Both the position numbers and the translations under genes were made by a program. A DNA stretch of 64,000 nt, from assembly GCA_963691815.1 (NCBI GenBank), contig OY829663.1:5279023-5343022 (forward strand), read 5' to 3'. This stretch comes from Echiichthys vipera. Lineage: Eukaryota > Chordata > Actinopteri > Perciformes > Trachinidae. Positions 33,501-44,769 of the stretch are shown here, in pieces (position 1 is the first letter of the stretch; every line of letters starts with the position of its first letter). The notes beneath the pieces were generated by a model. It did not search any database. It saw only the letters and a program-made list of their open reading frames with translations, and was not told where the DNA came from.

Positions 33501-35129
33501 GGTAATGACACCTTTCATTGTCGGGTTCTTTGTTCGTTAGTCATTGCTGCTTTAGGGAAGATTGTGCACATTTTCTTTTTAAAAACAATACGGTAAAAAA
33601 CAGTTTCTCTGCAGCCTTTTAAGGGATGACTTACAACAAAAAGGTCTTGAGTTTGATTCATCTTGGATGGGACGAGTACACTGCGTGCCCAGCCCAGACA
33701 TTCACCAGGAAACCACTAATGGCTTGTCAGTTTCCAATAATGGTAATAAGCCTGCTTTGCTGACTCATAACAGGCTCCACATCTGTAATTTATTGTTATT
33801 TAGACACGGTGGCTGTAATCCTTTAAAAGACACATTTTGACAAGGGGGGAAAATTAATGATAATAAAAATGTGCTCATTCTTTTGGGTCCATAGGCAAAA
33901 TAAATACACTTACCTCATCATTAAATATCACCTCAAATAAACTAAACCTGTCTTCAGATGGTCATTTCTGGTAATGTTTAAATAATGTTCTCCATAAGCT
34001 GTTTTCACTTGGAACAACTCAGAAGAGTGTGACTCCATCTGTAATGGGAAACAGCCCTGTGTCTTCTTTGAGCCAGGTTTTGAAAAAAGGAAGAAGAGGG
34101 CAGGATGGGAATCTGGAACAAGGGTCACTGGTGGTGGCCAATCACAAACCAGGCTGTTGCCCATTATCAGGGTTTTAAAATCACTATCAACAAAGAAAAC
34201 AGCATGTAAATGTACAAAGTCTGGCTAGAAAACATACTTGCTGCTTCTCATCATGGTTCCTGTGCAACTGGGGAAACCACTGCTACTTCTGGGAATCTGT
34301 CCTTGATGTTTGTTATGTGGCATTTTGATGGTCTAAGCCCCTACAGAAAAAGTTTTCTCCCTATTTTTGATTTTTGATTGATTTTAATTTCTTTTTTCAG
34401 TCATAATTACATCCCAATGATGCTACAAATGAACTAAAACAGATTCTACATATGAATGCACTGACCGAAATGCAATATCTGATAACAATATAGCTGTGCA
34501 TTGCCTTTTTGTTATTATTTATATGCATTCATGTTTTTAGAGACTTGTCTCACAACCAAAACTCCATTCTTGCGTCTCAAGTTTCTACTCGAACTGTAAA
34601 CAACGATTGCTGCTTGGAGAGGGAAATCTTGACCTGGATGTCTGCTGACAACGCTGGGAAGCCTAAAACATTAGCCACTGCCCCCAGAGGATAAATCGTC
34701 ATTAGACTCAAAGCCGAAGGATTGTAGAATTGCATTGCTTCTTTCGTTGTTTACAAAAACCTCTTTATCTTGGGCCTGTTCCAGCTACACATGGGTGACA
34801 AATATGGGTAACGAATGAATTGTCTTAATGAAGCCTCCAGAACAGCTCTCATGCTCCTTTGTATTCGATTCAACAAAGCGCTGAACTCTACTGAAGGGAT
34901 GAATACCAATCTTCAAAAAGATATTCTCTCATTTGGTGATTTTGACAGAGCGTCGTTCCTCCAAAATCGCTCATATGTGTCCAATTGTTTTCAAATCTGG
35001 TGTTAGTTTCCCACTCATTTATTCAAGTTTTATTTAACTTTATCATCCATCTGTGTTTCTAAAGGTGCTTTCACAGCAGCCTTATTTAGTCAGATTGAAT
35101 GTGTTTCCTCATTTGCTACGGTTAGTTTG
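27533..35129. other. intergenic DNA, no gene recognised
   Basis: 7.6 kb without a supportable exon, RNA gene or clear mobile element. There are short low-complexity runs: G11 at 28037-28047 and (GATGA)n at 30299-30320. Two AT-rich blocks with several TAAT cores (about 31060-31330 and 31690-31800) could be regulatory, but nothing in the sequence proves it. Confidence 0.5.
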
Positions 35130-35360
35130 GGCAGGTGGGAATGCAGTGATCCGCTGCGCCAACCCATTCTTATCCCAACTAGTCAGAAGCAGCCACTCAG
35201 GAACTCTTGGTGTCACTTGTCAACGCACTGGGTCCAATTATAATGCTGGGACTATAAAGACTTCACGTTGTGTATTCAAACAAAACTGCGAGGTTAGGTC
35301 TGGGCAACAAAACCACTTGGTAACGGTTAGGGAAATACTGGGTTGGGGTTAAAATAAGTA
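35130..35360 (+). repeat. interspersed fish repeat
   Basis: The text 'gcgccaacccattcttatcc', 'cactgggtcca', 'gacttcacgttg' and 'caaaaccacttggtaacggt' is the kind repeated widely in fish genomes. This rests on recognition only; no second full copy is in the window. Confidence 0.45.
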
Positions 35361-36481
35361 ACCAGAATTTTCAGACAGTTTGTTACACTGGCTCATTTGA
35401 ACTGAGATGTCGGGTTCTCTCAGTTACTCATTTACGTTCTGACTCAAACTCCTGATTATTAAGAATGAACTTGAAAATATCACATATAATATGCATGACT
35501 CATAAATAATTATATTCCTTATAGCTTTAAAGAGTTACCTTGTTTTTAAGTGCATCAAAGTGCACAGACACCAACAACCAACTTTGAATCAGACAGATCT
35601 AAACCGTCGCCCAATTTTGTGCCCAAAATATCTTTTAGCTCACAACTGATTTTTCACACAGTTCACAGAGTTTCACAACATCAGAACTGAGTCAGGATGG
35701 AGGAAATTCTGAGATTTGGCAAAGCTTTTGGATGTTACAAAATCATTGGAAGTACTTTTAATGAACTTTTCACATCAATCAGCAAACTAAATAGTCTGGA
35801 AAGTAGGGAGGCAGGGAAAGTCCAGTCATTTAGAAACACTTTACAGGACTCACTAAAAACGGCTTTGTATTGGGGTTTTTTATGTGTAAAAATAATTATG
35901 TTAGTTTATGAGGAATCACTTGGAAATGCTCGCTTGTTGCACAAACACACAAACTGTTACAACTCATTAACCTCCTTTAGCTTTAATCATCTAAAATGAA
36001 ATAAAAAAAAATGTAAATGTGGAAGAGCAGTTACCCCTGATGTGATTAAAATGTTGATTTGTGTATTTATATGGTGAAGCTGATGAACCAAACTGGCTCA
36101 TATTAGTTAAAATGTCCCTGTGCTGTGGACTAACGTTACTCAGAGCAGCAGTGTTGTCCCTAAAACTGATTGAAAACCCATAAGAGTCACACTGGGTGCC
36201 ATATTCCTCCATTACAATGCATTACAACACAAACTGTGGTTTATTTTGGGTCAGTCTCACATATACCGTCCCGCTGCTAAATCCTCACGAGAGCGACCAA
36301 CGTGTATTAATCCACAGCTGAAAATAGTCCCCAACAAATTTACTCCTGTTGGGCCGCAAATGTTTACTAAAAACTACAGCGACCAGCTAAAAATTGCATT
36401 TCTGACTTTTTTCTAAAGATAGGGAAGTTGGAACCTACTGTAGTAGCCTGTGAATGTTCTCATTCGTCCAGGTCATCGTTA

Positions 36482-36683
36482 TCCTCAAAGCAATTCAGTC
36501 AAAAGCAACTGGACTTCGTTGTTTGTCTAGGAAGACGTTTCACCTCTCATCCAAGACCAGGTTGGTCCAGTCCCAGCCTGGTCAGATGCGTACATGAACT
36601 GATGAAGCCTCTTGGATGAGAGGTGAAACGTCTTCCTAGACAAACAACCAGTCCAGTTGCTTTTGACTGAATTGCTTTGAGGA
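36482..36683. repeat. near-perfect foldback element, 75-bp arms
   Basis: The left arm 36482-36556 and the right arm 36610-36683 are reverse complements with about one mismatch or indel. The loop is 53 bases. The arms carry 'gaagacgtttcacctctcat'. Related outer text ('tgttctcatttgtccaggtc') also occurs at 16978-17015, so the family has a second fragment in the window. Confidence 0.85.
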
Positions 36684-36832
36684 CTACTGTAACAGGCAAC
36701 AGCTTATTGTTGGTTTTGGTCTTTTTCTGGGACAATACAAAATAACACCGGCTTCTTGGAAAATATGTATTTTTAAGTATTTTTCTATCATGTTGTTAAC
36801 AGCTAGGTGTGAATTCAATGTACTACATGTCT

Positions 36833-37025
36833 GATGAATAAAGAAACACTCTCTGGTCACTCTCTGCTGAAAGTAAATGAACGTATTAACCAGTGTAGGA
36901 ACTTTAATCAGTAATGATCACAGGGTACTGCAAACATCCGAGGCTGCTTGATAACCTCCGTCACTAGACTAGATATTCCCCCCACACTTCCACGAGGACA
37001 AGGTCATAAAAGTGGGCGTGTGAGA
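36833..37025 (+). repeat. direct repeat, left copy (LTR-like)
   Basis: It starts 'gatgaataaagaaacactct' and contains 'catccgaggctgcttgataa' and 'aggacaaggtcataaaa'. The same landmarks in the same order recur at 38124-38296, 1.29 kb away. The pair could be LTRs of a short non-autonomous retroelement or a plain dispersed repeat. Confidence 0.6.
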
Positions 37026-37244
37026 CTATTCTGTGATTTCTTTTTCTCAAACAACAAAAATCCAGTCAGAACTAGTTTCCAACAAGCAAGAAATTTGGAT
37101 ACCCCCAAGGTCCTCTAATCTTTATGACTGGACAGTCTGAACATCCTCTCACAACAAAGATTACATGATTAACTTCTACCCCACAAAAAAAAGGAAACTG
37201 GAAGTAGTTGGGTGCAACTATATCACACCACATAAAGTAGAAGG

Positions 37245-37430
37245 GCACTCCAAGAGCTCAGACCTCCGCCAAGGCTTGCAATGTTAAAGAAAGTGAAAAT
37301 CAGTTCAAAATGTAATGTGTTTTTCCTTGGCCCGCTCCACACCCTTCCACAAATTTTCAGGGAAATTGGGCCAGTAGTTTTTTCCGTAATGTTGCTGACA
37401 AACAGAACTCTTCGCAGAGGTAATAGGCTA
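37245..37430 (+). repeat. interspersed fish repeat between the direct repeats
   Basis: 'gcactccaagagctcagacc', 'ccgccaaggctt', 'acaaattttcagggaaattg' and 'gctgacaaacagaac' are familiar fish repeat text. It lies between the direct repeats at 36833 and 38124. The class is not assigned. Confidence 0.45.
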
Positions 37431-38123
37431 ACCGGTCACCTTAATGGCAGAAAAAAGCATCACCGAGGCAGCCAACACACAGATGTCTAGACAATATAAA
37501 CTCGACAGCAGCTGTCGAAAACAAACACACTGTTGCACACCGCCCCACAACTCTACGGTTGTGTATATTTGTGTGTCTTTGTTGAAGGTGTTTCGGCCTT
37601 TTTTTTTTTTTTATAAACGTTAAATTCTGTCCAATACTTTACGATTCTGCCATTAGACCCCGTACAGAGGCCGCGTGTTACTTACTGGTCAGCAGTGATG
37701 GATGATCGTTGGAAAACAATTCATGAAACAGATGCAACAGATGTGCTAGTGTTCCTGAAAAACGATCAACTACGCAAGCAACACAGGTCAAACAATACTA
37801 TTAATGCATCTGTGGACTTTGAGAATTTACCGAATTAAATAACTGTGGATTCCTCGCTGCTCGCTTTACTTTCGGCATCTCCCTACTAAGCTCCTATGGA
37901 CTCTGCTGTGCCAGAGGTAGCGTGTAAATCTTCCAGAAGCTCTTCAAAAACAATTCAGTGTCTTAACAGTTCATGACACAGTTCAGTGACTCGCACTGCT
38001 TGTGTCAAATAGTAATATTTTCTCTTTCTGATCTCATAAAGTGGCAAAAGGGGAAGAAGAAATAAATCCTTATTACACTTACTCGTGTCCAGCTGTGTTG
38101 GGATCCTGCCAACAGCGCCAATT

Positions 38124-38296
38124 TGATGAATAAAGAAACACTCTCTGGTCAGTTTCCATTGAAATTAATGTATTAATTACAGTACTGGCGCCAGGAAACC
38201 GCACATCCGAGGCTGCTTGATAACCCCCGTCACTACCCTAGATATATCCTCCAGACTGCAATGAGGACAAGGTCATAAAAATTGGCGTGTTTGGCT
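38124..38296 (+). repeat. direct repeat, right copy (LTR-like)
   Basis: Similar to 36833-37025, with differences in the middle. It is directly preceded by 'gatcctgccaacagcgccaa'. No gag or pol reading frame lies between the copies. Confidence 0.55.
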
Positions 38297-38809
38297 CTTT
38301 TTAAGCAGTTTTTCCACAAGTATCAGTTCTTAAGTGTCACTTCTAAAACACATAAATGCTGGTATCTGGATCATTGTTACAACAACCACATCAACAAATC
38401 CTTTCAAAGTGGATATAGAACAATAAAAAGAAGAAAATTCAAAGTGGTATACTCCAATTTATTTAATTTGTGTGAACGGGAACAACTCTTCGGCATAGAT
38501 TTGAAGGGAATTCAAATTAGATGTGACTCTATAATGAGCTCAGTTGTAAAAGAAAATCAAATAAAGGGGTAAACTTAATATTCAACAATGTCATCTTTCT
38601 TCAAACAAACCAAAGGGGGCACTGCTCAAAATGTCAACCATTTAACAACATCACATTTGTTTTGGTTCAGCATGCTTCCACATGGGGGAGACATGCTCCT
38701 CCCAACTCCAACCCCCTTTTTTTTAAGTTTGGAAGGAAAAAAAATGTGGAAATACATAAATATTTTCTCTTTGTGGAAGTCTTACAAAAATCCAGAGCTC
38801 TGTTAGAGA

Positions 38810-39256
38810 GAGAAACCGAGAGGCAAACGCGAGGAACGAGACAGAAAACGGGCGTGAAGAGTAGAAAAATAATGAGCAACGCGTAGAAAAATAATGAGCA
38901 AAGAGAAAACACCTCACTCTGCAACACTTTGAAGGTTTGTCAACTCTTTTTTTTCCTGCCATGGACCAGTCATCCCAGAGGTTACTCTAAAAGGGCTAAA
39001 AACAAGGACGTAAAGCAGAGAAGAGAGACACACAGGCAGACAGAGGAGGGAGAGAAAAGCAGGAAAACCTTGGCTGAGGTGAGGAAAAACCAGTCGTGTG
39101 GGAGAGCAGAGGCAAAGAGAGAGACGACGAAAAAGGCAGGGGAGTGGAGGAGTGAGGCGCCCCCGTTCCTTCGCAGCGAAGTGAGAGGGGGGGAAACAGG
39201 GGAGAAGAAAAAGAAGAAGAGAGGAGTAATAAAGGAGGGAGAAGAGTCGGCTGGAC
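38810..39256 (+). promoter_or_regulatory. plxdc1: plxdc1 5' region, purine-rich probable 5' UTR
   Basis: About 450 bases before the plxdc1 ATG are strongly purine-rich on the + strand. They include a direct duplication of 'gtagaaaaataatgagcaa' at about 38861-38900. I see no TATA box. That this is 5' UTR or promoter is inferred from position. Confidence 0.4.
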
Positions 39257-39605
39257 ATGGGGCTTTGTGCTGTTCTCCTCATCTGTCTCTCCCAGGCTGA
39301 GCTAGGAAGAGTCTGGGCTCAGGAGCATGAAGGTAAGTCCCTGTGCTTCAATGCCAAGGTATTCACACGTCTTCTAATATTAACACCATTTTTGACAGTC
39401 TTTCTTCAAAATACACTATAAAGACGGCTTCCAAAAATACAGGTTAAAGGGAATATTTTATGACCTGAATGCCACGAACTCTGGCAAAAGGAGAGTGTGA
39501 ACTTTTTTTATAGAGCACTTTTGCGTGGATTTGCTGTGTGTTCATAAGTAATGTGTGAAGCTTACGGGTCCCTTGACATTTCTTTCTGTCAGTCACAAGG
39601 GGAAC

Positions 39606-39662
<57 letters not shown>

Positions 39663-42600
39663 TCTGAATTTTCTTAGGCCATTCCAAGAACCTCTGTATT
39701 TCCGATTTGAAAAACCAAATGTCTGGTGTTTATTTGAAACGGAAATCCTGAATTTTTGCAGATGAATGTTTGAGGTTAACCAGTCATTTAAATCTTGAGT
39801 GCTGTTTTCATTCAAGCAGGCATCTTTTAAATAAAAGCAGAAATAGTCAATGAGAGCAGCAGCTGAGCCCATAATACTTAAATTACTAAAGTTTCTTGCT
39901 TTTCTATGTAGCTTTATCTCATCTCAAATTGTGTTTAAACACCCCTAAACAATGTGCGTTGTTTTTTCTGTGCATCACCTGTCTATGTATGCCATCGTCC
40001 CGCGTGTGTGTGTATGAGCATACACACATGTATGTATTTTTGTTCTCCTTGGAGATGCATTATTTTTAGCCAGCCCCCGTTCTTCCGCTGCTGCTGCTCC
40101 TCCTCTGACAATCAGCAGTGCTCCAGTTTCTCTTGGCCTATCCTGTGGTCCCAGTTCCTCTGATCAGGGGCCTGGCTCTGCAGAGGGCAACCCAACACAC
40201 TGTGCACGGAGCAGAGGCAGATACCCCCCTAACAGAAGAAAACTTAACTGGCAAAATGTCCACGCTCATCTTTACCACTATAAAAAAAAACTCAGTTCAA
40301 GTTTTCATCTTCACCCCCAAGTGTCCCTAGTGTCTTTTTCCCACAGCCTGATATCGTTGTGCTTGCTCATGCCAGAAAGTGGAACAAGTCTTCGCTAAAT
40401 AGGCGGTTCTGCAGTGACATCCTCAATCACCTCGATTGAAAGGGATGTACAGTATCTCTTTTATAGGGCAATCAATACTCCAGCAGAGTCACACATTATT
40501 GGTTGCATGGCTGTCCCTGTTCTCTCAAAAAGGTCATGCCATTGGAATTTACTTCACCTGCATGATGGATGGGTGTGACATGTAGCCGCTAAAATTGCTG
40601 GTGTGATCAGGCGTCTGTGCCATGTGTCCGCTGCATGTAGGATATCAACTTGTGGATTCAAATCCATCTGTGCAATACCTATTTATTCTTACATTCATGT
40701 GCAAACACAGGTTGGGTTGGCGATTAATAAAAACAAGACTAAGGGTCCGCTGCCATGCTAGCAGCTGTGTGAGGCTGTACTGAGCCACCCAGGTGCTTTG
40801 AACTAAATGCAAACGTCTGCATGCTTACCCACTTGCAATGGTAATTTTAACTTGATGATGTTAATCGTATTGGTTTAGCATGTTAGCATTCTACATTTGC
40901 CAACTAGCTGTAAACACAAAGTAAAGTTGAGGCTGATAGGCATGCCATTAGTAAGTATTGGACAAATTAAAATAGATAGACAAAAGTCAGACTGTTCAAG
41001 TTATTACAATTCATCCTGAACAGCCATCACTCAAAACCGGTGCTGGTGGCACCATAGCTAAGAAGCTGAGGGATCACCAAAGTCATTCTGATGAACTGTC
41101 TGGGGACCATGAATGTCTGTACAGAACTATAGCAGAATCCGTCCAGTAGTTGTTGAGGTATTTCAGTCTGAACAGAAGTGGTGGAGTGAAAACACAGGCC
41201 GACATTGCTTGGCTAAAAGTCCGTATCGCCACCCCAAAAGTAATTAACAGTGTAAAATGTTATTTTTCCAATTGGTACCTCCCAGTACAGGTGGCATGAC
41301 CGGCTGTGTGACCTCAACAGTTCAGCAGGGCATCAAGATCCCTACTCACTACACAGAGCTTAGTCAACATGTCTGGTTATACCAGCGTTAATGTCCAGAT
41401 GTGTTCCCATCTTCCATAGATTAGAATATTATGCATTCTGGCATGACAACAAAAAGTGTAGAGTAGATGATAGTTATGGCTTTAAATTGTTGTAGCAGGC
41501 ATCTTAAAATGCATAAATCATTTGATACCGATACCGAAATTTAGGGAAAGCTACCTTTAAATCAGACATTACCTTTCATTTAAGCAGATTACAAGTGATA
41601 GACCGTAAATAATGAACACTTGTGTGCAGCGTTTTATTCCAACACAATGGAATAAATTAGAAAGAAGATTTAAACAGTTCAAGATTACTGCCCGAAATAA
41701 CAGAGAAGCTACGTTTAGGAGCAACATGAAGACAACTTGATTCACATTGAAGGATTTGATCCGACAGGCTGCTCTGAGGTTGCAGACAAATGACATGAAT
41801 GAGTTACAAATGCCATGAAATAGGTTGCAACCAAGTCAATATGTTCATGTCTGTTTCCATGTAAGCACCGTCAAATCAAGGCAAATTCCTTGTAATGCAC
41901 ATTCCTTGGCAATAAACCTGATTCTGATTCTGATATCTTCAGAGCCTTATTATTTCATCTGAATAAATAACTCTGTAGTCCAACTCTTACTTCCTTCGGT
42001 ACAATAAGGACAACAGTTAGCCTGATAATCTCATGGTGTAAATGTAGCTTCCAAACATAAAGCTGCAAATCTGTTGTTCTCTGACAGACGTGGGATTAGA
42101 AGGGATTTTTTCACCTCTGTAAGAATGATTCACACAGATCGATCAGTGAGGAGCTACTGTACATTTCTCATTGTAAAATAATCTATTATGAAAACTATAA
42201 ATACTGTGAAATACAACTGGAACAAACATCCTCTGCGAGCTGAAACGACGTGTCAGCTGCACTAAATATGGAAAAATCTGTTCCAAACGTAAACAAGAAA
42301 CAACTCAATGGCAGTAAATTACACATTTTATAAACTGAGCCGGATCCACTTGTCTCTATTCCTCTGAACGCCACATTTTTTCTTTTTCTTTTCTGGGTCC
42401 TTATCAGTCCAGCTGCCAGTGTTTGTGATTGTCTGTTATGGTTACTGCTGTTCCTCTGAGGGTAAAGGTGCCAAATGGCTTCCTCCCACGCCATAAGCTC
42501 CAGGCTGGTTTTTAACACAGATCACCGTTTAAAAATCCAACCGCAATAAAACCACTGTGCTAAACTGTAATGACACACACTGACATGCATAGCGGTGATT

Positions 42601-44706
42601 ACTGCTCCACTAATGATTCTTCTTGCCAGAAGACTGCAGGTGCTTCGCTAATCCTTGTCCTGACACAAACGACTGCTACGGGGTCAAGACCGTGAGATTT
42701 AATCATGTCTCCCCTGCTTTGTTTGGACAGTACATAATGGTTCACTCTCTTCTTCTGTCTCTGGAGCAAAGATGTTGGCCTTATGTACTTTTTTTGTTGT
42801 TGTAGATAATTCGCTTTTCCTTTCCGGGATCAAGTGCACGCCTTTGCGCCCTCAGTGTATCCTCGCCTGTATTTGAACTTCAAAGTGCTGTGCATTTAGC
42901 CCAAAACAGAGATTATTTTCAGAGGAAATTTATTTTTCATCCATGGACTTCATCCAGCTGAACAGACTGAAAGACCATTTAGCTCTTGTCTCCGTTGAGG
43001 AAACGTGGCTTTTTTATTTCGTCTAGTCTGTTTTGTACCAGGTGCTGTCTAGCCTTCAAAATCTGCTTTCAAATAGTAAAACTGTGACCTATTGTGTTTC
43101 TTTGAATAGTCTGAATTCTGCTAAAGACATAAAAACAAGTAATGAAAGAATGCCACACAGTTCAGAGATCAGGGCATTGGGAAATAGGTGTGTGGGAGGC
43201 ACAAAGGGATGAATGAACACAATGTGTATATCCACTGTATATGGTTCAAAATGCTGTGTCCTAGTTTGATGTGACTCCTTACACCTACTAGTTTTATGAG
43301 GCGGTTGCTGCAATGCAGACACTAGTGCTGCAGGTGTGATCATCTCAATATTTGTTAATCATTCAAAATGAGTCTGCAACATAAGAGGTTTAATTCTCAT
43401 TCAGGGTTAACACTCCTGGCACTGCAAGATATGTCGGATTAAACAGCCGGAAATCTAAATTTGTCTAAATTGACATCATCCTTGAGATTACCAGGAATAT
43501 TCTGAATTTAGAAGGCTGTCACAATAATTGCCATGCATTTTACTCTAACAGAGAGGGCACCATAGTGTACTGTTAAACTGCCCGCCGTAGATCACTGCAG
43601 GGATGATGTATTTTTGTAGGTTGACCCCGAAGTCAGTGTAGCCCGCGATCACTTGACACAGAAGCCAGAGGGATTTTTCCGTTTTGATTATTGCAGAAAA
43701 TGAGCTCTGTGGCGAACGAAAGTTTATGATAGATACAGATGAACATTGAGGCAACTTTAGCTTGAAGCATAAATGCAACCGCCAGCAGAAAGAGCTAATG
43801 TTGGGCTAAACTAACCACACCACCCACTAGCTTCCAACTCATATTGCTTGTACGGTGTGATGAGGTTTGTTTAGCCACTTGTTAGCAAACACCCGTTAAA
43901 GATATATACAAGCTTCAAAACTCACTAGTGGGATATTAACTGACATACTTTATGTTGTAGAACAAAATCTCTTAAGCTTGTGTTAACCCAGACATTATTT
44001 TAGTTATCTATCTGAAAAACCCATTGACTGAGACAAGTGAACTGGAAGTGCACAAATGAAAAGTAAATTCAGGGGTTGTAGGACTCCTACAGCTCACTAT
44101 TCACTAGCAAATTTGTCACATCTGTCGCTTCAGTTGTTGGATTTCTGGGCCCCATTTCAAGTTCACCAAGATGTTTCTACTGCTCCAGTTTGCACATTCC
44201 CAGTGCAGGTTTCACATACACATGTGTCTGCCAGACCTGATGCTACGGAAGTCATCTTAACTCATGTCTTTATGCCAGGTCCAGCCCACTCTTGAACTCT
44301 TTTTAGCCTTTTTTTTTTGTTGGAAGTCCATCCAGACCCACATGCAGACAGTTAGACAAGGTTAGAAATGTTCCGGGAAGGAGCTTGATGTTTGTAAAGT
44401 AAACTCTGAAAGTGCCCTGTAAAGTGTAAAGGATGCAGAAACATGTATGCACAATCATATACAAGAAGTATGCACTGCTAAAGGACGTACATTCATTAAT
44501 AACTACTGCACAGTCCCTGATCTGCCACTTTCAGTCTTCCTCCTCCTCAAAGCTCTTCTTCACCCCTGCTGTTTGACACCTCCTCAGCTGTTTGGTGATG
44601 ATGAGCGCTGCAAATCTGACCCAATTAGGAGCCTCTTGTTCCGAAGCCGTGGAAATAGCTTCCTCTGCACCGTAATCACACAAGATTCCTCATTAGAGCC
44701 ATCTCC

Positions 44707-44769
<63 letters not shown>

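Noticed and set aside
38914..39300. Paired 120-codon frames on both strands before plxdc1
   Set aside because: Purine-rich low-complexity DNA gives open frames on both strands; the plus frame runs over the plxdc1 start in another phase.
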